Shown: positions 46,901-57,569 of the stretch, in pieces
Layout: every line of letters starts with the position of its first letter
Numbering within the stretch: position 1 is the first letter of the stretch
Assembly (NCBI GenBank): GCA_037903355.1
Contig: JBAJFE010000014.1
Span: 4,960,001-5,024,000 of the forward strand
Length of the DNA: 64,000 nucleotides
Direction of reading: 5' to 3'
From: Trichuris trichiura
Taxonomy: Eukaryota > Nematoda > Enoplea > Trichinellida > Trichuridae
Notes under the pieces: model-generated
Seen by the model: only the letters and a program-made list of their open reading frames with translations
What the model was told of the DNA's origin: nothing
Databases searched by the model: none
Program-made: the position numbers and the translations under genes

Positions 46901-48239
46901 CTGCTAACACAATCACAGTATGTTATTCATAGATTTAAGAACTAAGCCTAAGTCTATGCCCAAGGCTAACGGCAGACAGAAGGAAGGCAATTCGAACACT
47001 CGAGGTCAAGTCGACCTATTTCGTTCCTTTTCCCATCGCCGGAGGGCGCTTCGGTTTTAGGTGTGCCATTCTAGTCACTATGCTAGAACCCGGAGACCAA
47101 ATAAAAGCCAGTCAGCCAGCTATAATCTGGTCTTGTATGTAAGTCATCAACTGCGAACCCTTGGCAGTCCATTGCATTTTTGCCTGTATTAGCTAAGGTG
47201 TTTATGGAATATCCTGATTAAGGTACGTTTCACTTTGCCGGAGATCACTTTGTCATAGCCTTCACGTCGCAGTATCGCGTTTGGTAGATAGTGAACGCTT
47301 GTACTTCCACAGCCTGTGGGTTTGCTTTCCTCTATACACTAGAGATCCCCTCGCCTCTACCCTGGTCGTGACTGCCCGGTATTCTCCTGCTGAAAATGGA
47401 TGACTGCTCTCAATTAATTTTCGCCATTTAACTCCTCTAGTTTTGCTTCAATCCTCTTAGTTCATCTCGATCGGTTGGCTGCCCTTGACTTGCGGTCATT
47501 CGTCCAATCCCCAGAATTCGTCGCGCCGAAATTATCTTAGTTGCTGCACCGCTTGTATTTTTGTGCAGTTCGTTCAGCCTTGCCAGTTCATTTCCATTGA
47601 CTTTCCCGCCTTCATCTGCTGATGGTGGTTTATCCCGCTTGATTCAACTCATTTTTTTGCAGCTATTTTATTTGCTGGCATTCATTTAATTCTTTGGTCT
47701 TCTTTGCATTCCGCTCTGCCAGATTTAGCTTTCCGCCATTGATTGATCTGGCCATATTGAACGATGGTATTTTGCTGCTGCTGCTCATTCTACCCTCTGG
47801 CTCATTGCTTTTAGTTTACCGCCGTTGGACCTACTAATTGGTTAATAATGACGAAATCAAGGAGAACTGTGAACGTTCCACCAAGTAATCCTTTATGGCA
47901 GCTAAATGGATCATTTTCAGTGTATTTGTTCATGCGGCAAATTGGTCACTTTCCAAGCATTTGCATATACACTGTCGTATGGATCGTAAATTCTTTTAAA
48001 CCGCGAATGTTCCTGCTGAATTAGTATATTTGTCCAAGTAACAATTTGGCCAATCATTTATTTTTCTAAGCATTCGTAAAGCCGTAAGTAACATCATGAA
48101 AGGAGTGGAGTGGTGGAAAATTAGCTGGGAGCGATCACCCCGTCCGCAGCGGGACATCCACGGCGAATTACCTACAAGGTAGAAATGAGGGATTTTATGC
48201 TACTGTAGAGACCCACAGTCTTTCGCGAAGTGAAAGCGT
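43940..48239. other. Long intergenic stretch, no gene identified
   Basis: This is the upstream flank of the receptor gene followed by about 4 kb without a convincing exon. Open frames at 44441-44650, 45477-45776 and 46650-46907 are short and unlike any family I know. The piece at about 47050-47160 contains AATAAA and could be retroelement debris. The tract 47400-47850 is the pyrimidine-rich counterpart of the repeat at 17880-18330. Confidence 0.4.
47400..47850. repeat. Degenerate pyrimidine-rich dispersed repeat (inverse copy)
   Basis: Words such as GCATTCCGCTCTGCCAGATT and TTTCCGCCATTGATTGAT are reverse complements of the words in the 17880-18330 tract. Non-coding. Confidence 0.4.
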
Positions 48240-48617
48240 TCACTATCTACCGTATATTACGGTGTATGAGAACACCCCCCCCCTTACCCACATAATGGGT
48301 GGTGATGACTGGCCCAGTTAGGGCGAGGCTGGCTGTTTAAGTCTAGGTCAATCCTGATTAGTCAGTTTCCCGTCAATGCTAATCGTCCATTCAATTGAAA
48401 CTGTCCTGCCTCAACTTCAACGCGAAAACTGATCAGCTGCCGATTAGCGCATGTTGTACAGCACTGCGTAGGCTATGAGAAATGAATCGTATTGAATAGG
48501 TTTATTGGACGTCTATTACAACTGTTGCATGTAAAACACTGGTGAATAGATTGTAGAAGCGGATAAACATGGTGCATGAAGCGGTGAACATTAACTGCAA
48601 GAGACAAAATGGTTAAA

Positions 48618-49108
48618 CTAAGCATGGTCTTCATCACTGTCTAGCAGCCTATCGTCTTCTATGTCGTCCAGTTTATCCTCCAAATCCGCGGGCTTTTTCT
48701 GTGAAATTGTCGTCTTTTGTCTCAGGACGAGGTCCTTCCTTTTCATGAAATGACTGCACCATCCGGCTGTGGCGGCAAAGCCGTAGGATAAGTGTGGGTT
48801 GTAGTGGGCCGAGTTCATCGCTTGATCTCTCATGTTTGTCCTTGTGCTGATCCGGGCGCTCTGTCGCTGCTGTCGCACCCATTCTGCCAAACTGTTCTCC
48901 AGTTCCGGCCAGTAGGCAATGCCTGAGCGTCTTGCGCGTTGTTTCTTCAGCATCCTCTTCAGCGCCTCTTGCTGATTCCTCCAATCTATCTTCATCTTCG
49001 GGGTAACGCCATCATTTCTGGCCGCTGTGAATCGTTGGTTTCTTTTGCCATCTTGACGACTTCCAACCTGAATTCGGCTGTGCCTTTTCATCACAGATCG
49101 CACGCGGA
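48618..49108 (-). pseudogene. Left-arm copy of pogo-type HTH ORF, decayed
   Basis: Minus-strand counterpart of the ORF at 58154-58636. From KIDWRNQQEALKRM onwards it stays in frame to the end (DSDEDHA), with RRSGIAYWPELENSLAEWVR conserved. The N-terminal 35 codons are disrupted by small indels relative to the right-arm copy, and the conserved start MARRSYDADF is lost. The Gypsy element inserted just upstream of this start. Confidence 0.7.
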
Positions 49109-49111
49109 ATG
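49108..49111. repeat. Target-site duplication AATG (left) of Gypsy element
   Basis: AATG directly precedes the 5' LTR and is repeated at 54311-54314 directly after the 3' LTR. A 4-bp duplication is typical of Gypsy-type integrases. Confidence 0.85.
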
Positions 49112-49441
49112 TGTAACAGGAAATCGCTCTGCCGTTCACGGTGGTCCACATCAAGGTCATCAGGTAAAACCAGTGCGCCGACTCGCAGCAGGCGGCACGG
49201 GAAGACCGTTAGGTAGAATCGCTCCGCCGCTCACGGTGGTCCGCATCAACGTCATCAGAAAAACCAGTTGGCCCACCCGCAGTGCTGGCACGGAGCCAAG
49301 CGGAAGAACACGACAGCTATAAAAGGGGAAGACTGAAGGAGGAGAGATCTTTTTCGGCCGAACGTGCGCTGTTCTTGGCATGTCCGCTGTCCAAATGAAT
49401 AAAGCTTTTCATTCGTGCTACTGAGCGCGTGAAGTTTTACA
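49112..49441 (+). repeat. 5' LTR of Gypsy element
   Basis: 330 bp. TATAAAA at 49318-49324 is the likely promoter and AATAAA at 49398-49403 the polyadenylation signal. The upstream (U3) part contains an imperfect tandem duplication with a period of about 95 bases: a unit beginning AATCGCTC(T/C)GCCG and containing CACGGTGGTCC(A/G)CATCAA starts near 49122 and again near 49217. Confidence 0.95.
49318..49324 (+). promoter_or_regulatory. TATA box in 5' LTR
   Basis: TATAAAA, about 80 bases upstream of the AATAAA in the same LTR. This is the usual spacing for an LTR promoter, R region and polyadenylation signal. The same motif is in the 3' LTR at 54187-54193. Confidence 0.65.
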
Positions 49442-49442
49442 C

Positions 49443-49460
49443 TGGCGCAGCGAACGGGAT
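49443..49460 (+). other. Primer-binding site
   Basis: TGGCGCAGCGAACGGGAT starts two bases after the 5' LTR. Its TGGCGC beginning is typical of tRNA-primed Gypsy elements. I cannot name the tRNA. Confidence 0.65.
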
Positions 49461-49486
49461 TATCGAAACCCCGCCACGACGCAGGC

Positions 49487-52400
49487 ATGGAACCACCTAG
49501 CCGCCCAGTGGTCGTGCCCCAGACTTATGACGGTGAGGGCAGCTGGCAGAACTGGAGAACCGCCTTCGAGCAGTGTAGCATATTGAATCGGTGGACCGAG
49601 CAAGACAAGTTACAATGGTTGGCGGTGTCCCTAACGGGCGATGCTGCCTGGGCCTTTGGACAGCTGGCAGCGGAGCAAAGAGAGTCCTACGATAGCTGTA
49701 TCACGGGACTCACCACCTTGCTGGTCCCACCGAATGTAGAACAGCTTAATGTGACACTGTTCCGGACCAGACGGAAAACCAAGGAGGAGGATTGGTTCAC
49801 GTTTGCACGAGAACTCTCGAAGCTGGCGGCCAGGGCATATCCAGCATTTGCACCAGAAGTGCGTGATGCTTTGTCGCTGGAACGCTTTCTGACGGAATTG
49901 GGACCTGAAGAATGGGCGAGTACCGTCCGTCGCGCGAATCCTAGTTCGCTAATGGATGCTGTGAGAATGGCGATCCAGCAAGAGGCGACGGAGCAGGCCT
50001 ATCGAGGTAAGGCAACCCACAGCGCTAGGATCCATGTGGGGGAGGTGGAGGAAGTCGCAGCGGCGATATCGAGAGGCGTTCTTCCGGAGCGAAGGGGTGG
50101 TAGTCCACCGATCTACCAGAGAGCGGGAAGCCTCGACGAGGTCCGAGCACTGCGCAACGAGGTGGATGAGCTGAAGCGGATGATGCAGGAAATGAGCCTG
50201 CAGCTTTCACCCCTGGCAGTCGGATTGCACGGAAGACAGTCAACAGAAGGGCCTCGAGCAGTAGGCCGCGCACGATGCTTCAGTTGTGGACGTCGAGGTC
50301 ACCTGAGGAAGGACTGTCCTAGGATGCAAGCAGCCGAGAGGTGTCCGGATCGTTATACCAAGCCTTGGAATAAATCTCTTGATGCGTACCCAGTTGTTAA
50401 TGCACGACGCAACAGTAACGCAGCCTGCGCAGACACTGTAAAAATGGCGTACGAAAAGGAATCCGGGGGAGCAAAAACGGGAGCATGTTTATGTGTGCCG
50501 GTCAAAGTCCGCACTAAGTTCATACGCATGCTGGTGGATACAGGTGCGGGCCGGACCCTCTTGCGTTCTGACGAATTCCGAAGGATCGGAGGACAGTGGG
50601 AGCTATCCCCGTGCAAAGTTTGCCTATTATCAGCTGGAGGCACCGCGTTGAACGTCATGGGCAGCGTGTTACTGCCACTTCAAGTGGGGGATAAAACCTT
50701 TGCCATGGAGGTCATCGTAGTGGATAAACTACAGTTTGCCGGCTTGCTGGGAGTTGACTTTTTGAAGCTGCACGGCTTTGTAGTCGACCTGGCCCGGGGG
50801 ACCCTGAACTGTTCGGAACAGAAGCTAAAGATTCCGCTACAAAGCGCAGGCCGCGCGTCAGGGAATGGAGCATGGTCCGTGAGCCCTGGGAAATCGGCAT
50901 CCACGAGCGAAAGAATGTTGCAGCGCTTAATCGAGAGTACAGGAGCCCCGCTGACGGTGTCACAGCAAGGGAAATTACGTGGCATGTTGTCGAAGTTCTG
51001 CAATGCGTTCGCTGCCAGCGAAGTCGATTTCGGGCGAACTAGCATTCTCAAACACGACATAATAACAGACAGCAATCGACCCGTCCGACATCCGTTACGT
51101 CGGCTGTCTCCCCTTGAAAGGAATGAAGTTAGTCAGCTCATCCAGCGCATGCTAGACAATAAAATCATAGAGCCGTCGAATAGCCCCTGGGCAGCCGGCA
51201 TAGTTCCTGTGAGGAAGAAGGATGGCTCCATACGACTTTGCGTGGACTATCGGAAGCTCAATGAAGTGAGCCGTAGGGACGCGTACCCCATACCCCGCGT
51301 TGACGAGACGCTGGAGGCACTGGCTGGAGCACGCTATTTCTCCACGATTGACCTGTTAAGCGGTTACTGGCAGGTAGAGCTGACGGATGCCGCAAAGGAA
51401 AAGACAGCGTTTATTACCCACGATGGGCTATTCCAGTTCAACGTTATGCCCTTCGGGTTGACCGGGGCGCCGGCCACCTTCCAACGGCTCATGGAGCGCG
51501 TATTGGCTGGCTTGAAATGGAGCACATGCCTGGTGTATTTGGATGACATAATTGTGTTCAGCCATACAGCGGAAGAACACATAGAGCATTTAGCACAAGT
51601 ACTGAGCAGGCTTCAGGAAGCGGGTCTTAAAGTCAACAGCAGGAAGTGCAAACTATTCTGCAAGGAGGTGTGTTACCTCGGACACATTGTCAGCGAGAGA
51701 GGGATAGAGCCGGACCCGTCGTTGACCGAGAAAATGCGCACCTACCCGGTCCCGAAGTGTCTCACGGAAGTACAACGCTTCCTCGGGCTGGCGTCTTATT
51801 ACAGGAAGTTTATTAAGAATTTTGCTGCTATCGCCAAACCGTTGCACCAACTCACGGAAAAGAGGAAACCATTTGAATGGTCGCTGGAATGTGCGGAAGC
51901 CTTCCACAAATTGCGAGCAGCCCTCCTGTCACATCCGGTTCTTCAGCTACCCAATTTTAGCGTTCCGTTCATTCTGGATACGGATGCTAGCGATACAGCC
52001 ATTGGCGCCGTTCTTTCTCAGACTGATGTTCAGGGGCGGGAACACCCAGTAGCCTTTGCCAGCAGAACGCTTACCAGGGCCGAACGAAGATACTGCGTCA
52101 CTCGGCGGGAAATGCTGGCAGTTATCACGTTCGTGGAACACTTCAGGCCGTATCTCCAACAAAAATTTAAGCTACGCACTGACCACGGGTCCTTGCAATG
52201 GTTACGCAATTTCAAAAACCCAGACGGTCAGTGGGCGCGGTGGCAGCAAAAGTTGCAACAGTATGACTTCGTCATAGAACACAGGGCCGGGAGCAGACAT
52301 GCTAATGTGGATACGCTGTCACGCATACCGTGCAAACAATGCGGCAGGAGCGGCACTGAGGGAACAAGTCAACCGGTCAACGTAGTGATTCTAGACGGCC

Positions 52401-53929
52401 TGGAGGACATGAGAAAAGCACAGCTGGAGGATGAAGACGTTGGGCCCGTACTAAAAGCGAAAGAAGCCGGAATGGCAGAGCACGAGCTCAGTCGCCAGAG
52501 ACGCTCAAACGCAAAAAATCTATTAATGCTGAATTGGCACCGACTGGCAGTCCGAAATGGTATACTGGTGCGGAAATGGTTTTGCGCGGATTACTCCGGC
52601 TTTCGCTGGCAGGTAGTAGTTCCAAAACGCTTGATAAGCCGCGTATTGAAACAAGCGCATGAAGGCGCCACGGCAGGCCATCTTGGTATGGAAAAAACCA
52701 CAGAAAGAATCCGGGAAAGGTTCTACTGGCCTGGGTACCGGACCGACATAAAGGGCTATGTTGGTACTTGCTATGAGTGTAACACACGGAATGGCCCTCT
52801 ACCGAAGGGTAAGGCGCCACTACATCCCTTGCGGGCGACGAGGAGGTGGCAAAGGATAGCAATTGACATCTTGGGCCCGCTTGTTACCAGTGAGACCGGC
52901 AACCGCTACATTCTAGTCGTGATGGACTGTTTTTCGAAATTCGCGGAGGCGTTCCCGATTCCCAACCAGGAAGCCAAAACCGTGACAGCAGTTCTGGTTA
53001 ACGAGTTCATCTGCAGATACGGCGTGCCGGAGGCGATCCATACAGATCAAGGAGCACAGTTCGAGTCATCTGTGTTTCAATCAATGTGTACTGAACTCGG
53101 AATTCAGAAAACCCGTACTACCGCTTATCATCCGTCAAGCAATGGCCAGGTGGAACGAATGAACCGTACCTTGGGAGACATGCTAGCAAAGACGGTGGAA
53201 GAAAATCACAGGCAATGGGACGTAATACTTCCAAAGCTTATGATGGCATATCGAGCAAGTGTGCAAAGCAGCATTCGGACAACACCATACACTATGGTTT
53301 TCGGGGAGCATTGTCGCCTTCCAGAGGACGTGGGCAGACTAGAGGAAAATAATGAGTTGTCACCTGAAGACCATGTTAGACAGCTGAAGAGAGTACTAAG
53401 AAAAATACACGTGGCCGCTCGACGTCGCTTAAACGAAGCCCGAAGGCGCCAAAAGCAGCAGTATGACAAAACCAGCAGGGGAGTGCCATTTCGAGTCGGT
53501 GGGCTGGTATTCCTGCAGTCATTACGAACGATTCGGAGAGGAGAATGCAGGAAATTCACTCGACCGTGGGTCGGACCCTACCGAGTTATAGCGAAGCCCT
53601 CAGCAGTGACGTACCGGATTCGGCACCTCAAAAATCGAAGAGACGAGCAAACCGTACATTTCGACCGTTTGAAGCCTTGCCCAAAGGCGTTACGCATTCC
53701 GTCCCAGAAGAAAAGACCTCTCCCGCGAACGGGTCGTACTACTCTGCAAGTACTTCCGAGGGCGGCCGATTACCGGCCGATGGTCATTATGGAACCAGAC
53801 GACGTGCCATCATGCCTATCCCCATCAAAACACCATAGTGCCGATCCGAAAAGACCGCAACGCCAAACCCGAATGCCGACACGGTACCGTGATTACGTGA
53901 TGGACCAGCCGGCCTCAGCGCGGGTTTAA
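49487..53929 (+). CDS. Gypsy gag-pol polyprotein, intact
   Basis: A 1,480-aa single frame, so gag and pol are fused without a frameshift. The gag N-terminus (MEPPSRPVVVPQTYDGEGSW) leads to a CCHC zinc knuckle at about 264-277 (CFSCGRRGHLRKDC). A retropepsin (LVDTGAGRTLL) follows near 350. The reverse transcriptase has FSTIDLLSGYWQV and the catalytic YLDD near 683-686. RNase H begins near 828 (LDTDASDTAIGAVL). The integrase has a zinc-binding H..H..C..C region from about 1058 and the DDE residues near 1125, 1186 and 1222 (IDILGP, HTDQGAQF, GQVERMNRT). The C-terminal part ends with VHFDRLKPC and a basic tail. No stop or frameshift is present, so it is potentially active. Confidence 0.95.
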   Translation: MEPPSRPVVVPQTYDGEGSWQNWRTAFEQCSILNRWTEQDKLQWLAVSLTGDAAWAFGQLAAEQRESYDSCITGLTTLLVPPNVEQLNVTLFRTRRKTKEEDWFTFARELSKLAARAYPAFAPEVRDALSLERFLTELGPEEWASTVRRANPSSLMDAVRMAIQQEATEQAYRGKATHSARIHVGEVEEVAAAISRGVLPERRGGSPPIYQRAGSLDEVRALRNEVDELKRMMQEMSLQLSPLAVGLHGRQSTEGPRAVGRARCFSCGRRGHLRKDCPRMQAAERCPDRYTKPWNKSLDAYPVVNARRNSNAACADTVKMAYEKESGGAKTGACLCVPVKVRTKFIRMLVDTGAGRTLLRSDEFRRIGGQWELSPCKVCLLSAGGTALNVMGSVLLPLQVGDKTFAMEVIVVDKLQFAGLLGVDFLKLHGFVVDLARGTLNCSEQKLKIPLQSAGRASGNGAWSVSPGKSASTSERMLQRLIESTGAPLTVSQQGKLRGMLSKFCNAFAASEVDFGRTSILKHDIITDSNRPVRHPLRRLSPLERNEVSQLIQRMLDNKIIEPSNSPWAAGIVPVRKKDGSIRLCVDYRKLNEVSRRDAYPIPRVDETLEALAGARYFSTIDLLSGYWQVELTDAAKEKTAFITHDGLFQFNVMPFGLTGAPATFQRLMERVLAGLKWSTCLVYLDDIIVFSHTAEEHIEHLAQVLSRLQEAGLKVNSRKCKLFCKEVCYLGHIVSERGIEPDPSLTEKMRTYPVPKCLTEVQRFLGLASYYRKFIKNFAAIAKPLHQLTEKRKPFEWSLECAEAFHKLRAALLSHPVLQLPNFSVPFILDTDASDTAIGAVLSQTDVQGREHPVAFASRTLTRAERRYCVTRREMLAVITFVEHFRPYLQQKFKLRTDHGSLQWLRNFKNPDGQWARWQQKLQQYDFVIEHRAGSRHANVDTLSRIPCKQCGRSGTEGTSQPVNVVILDGLEDMRKAQLEDEDVGPVLKAKEAGMAEHELSRQRRSNAKNLLMLNWHRLAVRNGILVRKWFCADYSGFRWQVVVPKRLISRVLKQAHEGATAGHLGMEKTTERIRERFYWPGYRTDIKGYVGTCYECNTRNGPLPKGKAPLHPLRATRRWQRIAIDILGPLVTSETGNRYILVVMDCFSKFAEAFPIPNQEAKTVTAVLVNEFICRYGVPEAIHTDQGAQFESSVFQSMCTELGIQKTRTTAYHPSSNGQVERMNRTLGDMLAKTVEENHRQWDVILPKLMMAYRASVQSSIRTTPYTMVFGEHCRLPEDVGRLEENNELSPEDHVRQLKRVLRKIHVAARRRLNEARRRQKQQYDKTSRGVPFRVGGLVFLQSLRTIRRGECRKFTRPWVGPYRVIAKPSAVTYRIRHLKNRRDEQTVHFDRLKPCPKALRIPSQKKRPLPRTGRTTLQVLPRAADYRPMVIMEPDDVPSCLSPSKHHSADPKRPQRQTRMPTRYRDYVMDQPASARV

Positions 53930-53965
53930 GCGAAAACGTGTAAAAGGCATGAGGACATGCCTCAG

Positions 53966-53978
53966 CGGAAGGGGGAAC
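53966..53978 (+). other. Polypurine tract
   Basis: CGGAAGGGGGAA lies just upstream of the 3' LTR, where plus-strand DNA synthesis is primed in LTR elements. Confidence 0.65.
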
Positions 53979-53980
53979 AG

Positions 53981-54310
53981 TGTAACAGGAAATCGCTCTG
54001 CCGTTCACGGTGGTCCACATCAAGGTCATCAGGTAAAACCAGTGTGCCGACTCGCAGCAGGCGGCACGGGAAGACCGTTAGGTAGAATCGCTCCGCCGCT
54101 CACGGTGGTCCGCATCAACGTCATCAGAAAAACCAGTTGGCCCACCCGCAGTGCTGGCACGGAGCCAAGCGGAAGAACACGACAGCTATAAAAGGGGAAG
54201 ACTGAAGGAGGAGAGATCTTTTTCGGCAGAACGTGCGCTGTTCTTGGCATGTCCGCTGTCCAAATGAATAAAGCTTTTCATTCGTGCTACTGAGCGCGTG
54301 AAGTTTTACA
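53981..54310 (+). repeat. 3' LTR of Gypsy element
   Basis: 330 bp, identical to the 5' LTR except for two substitutions (CAGTGTGCC against CAGTGCGCC, and CGGCAGAAC against CGGCCGAAC). TATAAAA is at 54187-54193 and AATAAA at 54267-54272. It is followed directly by AATG (54311-54314). Confidence 0.95.
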
Positions 54311-54689
54311 AATGCACTAATTAAAGCTGAGAGTTCCTTGGTTAGTCACACGGTTTCTTCAGTTTCTACTAAGAGCGCGATACAGAGCGACATGTGATAC
54401 GCGGGGACAAATTTTGACGAAACTGAAGAAAACAAGTGCGTTCAAACTGTCTCAGTACGTCACTGTTACATACGAACCAACGAAGCGCAGTGGTTCGAAG
54501 GAACTACTTCATCCCATTTCAAATGCCAATACTTAGGTAGCACCGCCTTCTACTTTCTACAAACACGAAGCGAATGCAGACGCAAACTGTTCAACGTTCC
54601 GGCGAAAGAACGATACATTTCATCCTCATTGCTTATTATCAGCTAACATATCGCGTTACGCTTATCCACCTGCTGCAGCAAAGAATGGA

Positions 54690-55533
54690 GAATCACAGCT
54701 CTTGAAGTTCGTATCTTCAATACGGTTTCTGCGTAGCCCGTTGATGAAGTCTGAAATCAAACCAAAGCAAATGCCCTACCAACGGATGGGTGAGCAATTG
54801 TTAAGGAAAAATTCAGAACAAGCACTTAGCAATTTCGTAGCTTTCGGGATCAACTTTGTCCCGTCGTCAGCGATGATGGTAATGTAAGTTTCACTGCGAT
54901 AGTAGGGTGTTTAAAGGTCAGGGAGGGGGTCGCCAGTCGGTATGGAACAACAATCCGTTTTACTGATAACAGATGTCCATATCGAGCTGACCTCCACCCG
55001 TTTGTCACAGTTAATGGAAACGTTATTACGATGAACAAGGACTCCTTTATTAGCCTGAGGTAAAAAAGGCACTCGCGGCAAATAATCGCCGGGTGCAGGT
55101 CGAGTGAGCATTAAGAGGAATGCTCAGCGACCGCGGAGGTGTTTTCCGCCTTTTCCATGGCATCTAGTAGTGGTATTTTCCTTGGAGGTTCTCGTCGTTT
55201 CCTGTATATCCCGTTCGATTCTTCTTCCGTAGTCTGGTAACTGTTGAGCGCCTTCATGTGTTCGGGAAATCTGTCAAATAAAGTGTTACCCGTTTCTCCT
55301 ATGTAGGAGGCGTTGCAATCACATTTTATAACATAAACGATGCCTGATCTTTGCTCAAACGGAACTTTGATCTTAGCGTTCCGGACTAGCGATTGAAAAA
55401 GACGTGATAGCCATACAGGCGTCCTAAGCGTTGCAAGTGTTCCCCTAGGCTGACATAGTAAGGGATCGTGACGACTGGGCGGGGATGAACCTCACTGTTT
55501 GGCCTGTTAATGGGCGGGTTTAACCATCGTGCT
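54690..55533 (-). repeat. Inverted partial Penelope copy (3' half)
   Basis: This is the reverse complement of about 56738-57560: the RT C-terminal end, the GIY-YIG domain and the 3' terminal module with the hammerhead-like core (54840-54870, minus) and the TGCTCA(C/T)CCAT box (about 54771-54800). It shares with the right-hand copy the frame break just after the RT, so both descend from an already broken or differently organised ancestor. Partial inverted copies next to a longer copy are a known arrangement of Penelope-like elements. Confidence 0.75.
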
Positions 55534-57225
55534 TCATGAACAGAACCTCAACCACATGGAGAGAGACGTTATTAGTAAATTAAGAAGGAAGAAGGATCTA
55601 TTAGTCACCAAGGCTGATAAAGGCAACGTAGTAGTACTTTTAGACAAGACGAATTACGTTGACAAGATGCTTTCTTTATTAAACAGTGCTGCTTACACGC
55701 CCATTCAGTCACATCCTACTCTACAGACTAGGAAAGAGCTGAGGGATCTCCTGCAGGCCTTCATTGAACTTTCTAAGGAGAACACCATCACCTCCACTCG
55801 GAAAAGGTTGTACTTCGTGAGCAACACCATGTGCCCTCAGCTCTACGGCCTCCCAAAGGTCCACAAACTGGGGGGACCTTTAAGACCGGTTGTTTGTAGC
55901 GTTAACAGCGTTACATCACAACTGTGTGTTTACCTTAAAGGTATAATCCAGCCACTGACCGGAGGGAGGGGTTCTCACGTCACCAACCACAAGGACTTTT
56001 GCTCTACATTAGGATCTTTCCATGTCTCTAAAACTGATTTCTTATTAAGCTAAGATGTAACGGATCTCTTCACCAGCATTCCTATCTCTCACACACTCAA
56101 CAGACTACAGTCCCTATTGCACTCGGACTCCAGCTTAGGTGAGAGAACCAAACTGAATCCTTTCCAAATAGTTAAGTTAGTCTCGTTTTGTATGCGTGAG
56201 GGAAACTACTTCAGGTCCCAAGAAAGTTTCTTCCGACAGAATGAGGGAGCTCCAATTGGAAGTCCATTATCCCTGGTCCTGGCTGAATTATTTATGGAAC
56301 ACCTGGAGCAGATAGCCTTTGAAGGGACGGACAACCCTTGGACTCTCCGTCTGTTCAAACGTTACGTAGATGACATTTTTGCTATTGTCAAAAAAGGGCA
56401 GGAGGAAGCTCTTTTGAAGTACCTGAACTCGATTTTCCCGGGACAAATTTCCTTTACGATTGAAAGGGAAGTGAGTAGGAAACTTCCCTTCCTGGATGTG
56501 TTGGTTCACCGAGAAGTTGCATGCTTAAGAACAACAGTATACAGGAAGACGACACATTCGGACAGATACCTGCATTTCTCCTCACACCACTCCATGTCAG
56601 TAAAGAGGGGCATCGTGGCAGGGATGATGGATTGCGCCATCGCAATCTGTGACCCAGAGTTTTTAAATTCTGAGTTACACCACATTGCGACGCCGTCGAA
56701 GAAAAATGGCTACCCAAAATCTTTCGTAACCTCGACCATAGCACGAAGGTTAAACGCACCCATTAACAGGCCAAATAGTGAGGGTGATCCCCTCCCAGTC
56801 GTCACGATCCCTTACTATGTCAGCCTAGGGGAACACTTGCAACGCTTGGGACGCCTGTATGGCTATCGCGTCTTTTTCAATCTCTAGTCCGGAACGCTAA
56901 GATCAAAGTTCCGTTTGAGCAAAGATCAGGCGTCGTTTATGTTACAAAATGTGATTGCAACGCCTCCTACATAGGAGAAACGGGCAACGCTTTATTTGAC
57001 AGATTTGCTGAACACATGAAAGCGCTCAACAGTTACCGGACCGCGGAAGAATTATTGAACGGGATACACAGGAAACGACGAGGACCTCCAAGGAAAATAC
57101 CGCTACCAGATGCCATGGAAAAGGCGAAAAACACTTCCGCGGTCGCTGAGTATTCTTCTCAATGCTCACTCAACCTGCAGCCGGCGGTTATTTGCCGCGA
57201 GAGAGCCTTTTCCGCCTCAGGCTAA
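55529..57225 (+). pseudogene. Penelope-like RT plus GIY-YIG endonuclease, broken
   Basis: Penelope-like retroelement polyprotein. 55529-56053 is the RT N-terminal part (LLVTKADKGNVVVLLDK, LYGLPKVHK, RPVVCSVNS). A TAA at 56051-56053 replaces the codon just before the motif A aspartate (DVTDLFTSIPI follows in the same frame). The frame then stays open to 56887 with GAPIGSPLS and the catalytic YVDDIFAIV. A one-base frame break near 56870 separates RT from the endonuclease, which reads GVVYVTKCDCNASYIGETGN and FAEHMKAL (GIY-YIG type, from about 56890). Apart from the stop and the frame break it is well preserved. Confidence 0.9.
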
Positions 57226-57405
57226 TAAAGGAGTCCTTGTTCATTCGTAATAACGTTTCCATTAACCGTGACAAACAGGTGGAGGTCAGCTCGATATGGG
57301 CATCAGTTATCAGTAAAACGGGTTGTTGTTCCATACCGACTGGCGACCCCCTCCCTGACCTTTAAGTACCCTACTATCGCAGTGAAACTTACATTACCAT
57401 CATCG

Positions 57406-57436
57406 CTGACGAAGGGACAAGGTTGATCCCGAAAGC
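57406..57436 (+). repeat. Hammerhead-like core in Penelope 3' terminus
   Basis: CTGACGA, A, stem GGGA...TCCC, then GAAAGC, about 180 bases past the endonuclease frame. It is followed at 57480-57510 by the TGCTCATCCATCCGTTGGTA box. The mirror copy is at 54840-54870. This placement in a Penelope terminus is the best support for reading the family as hammerhead-derived. Confidence 0.55.
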
Positions 57437-57569
57437 TATGAAATTGCTAAGTGCTTGTTCTGAATTTTTCCTTAATAATTGCTCATCCATCCGTTGGTAG
57501 GGCATTTTTGCTTCGGTTTGATTTCAGACTTCATCGACGGGCTACGTAGAAACAGTATTGAAGATGTGA

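Larger units (their letters stand above)
49112..54310 (+). mobile_element. Complete Gypsy LTR retrotransposon (5,199 bp)
   Basis: 330-bp LTRs (49112-49441 and 53981-54310) begin TGTAAC and end TTTTACA. They are flanked by AATG duplications, with a primer-binding site, a polypurine tract and a single 1,480-codon gag-pol frame. The LTRs differ at only two positions, so the insertion is recent. All catalytic motifs are intact and no envelope gene is present. It sits within the left arm of the large inverted repeat. Confidence 0.95.

Noticed and set aside
47050..47170. Possible solo LTR with AATAAA
   Set aside because: The motif is suggestive, but I found no terminal TG..CA limits, target duplication or second copy.
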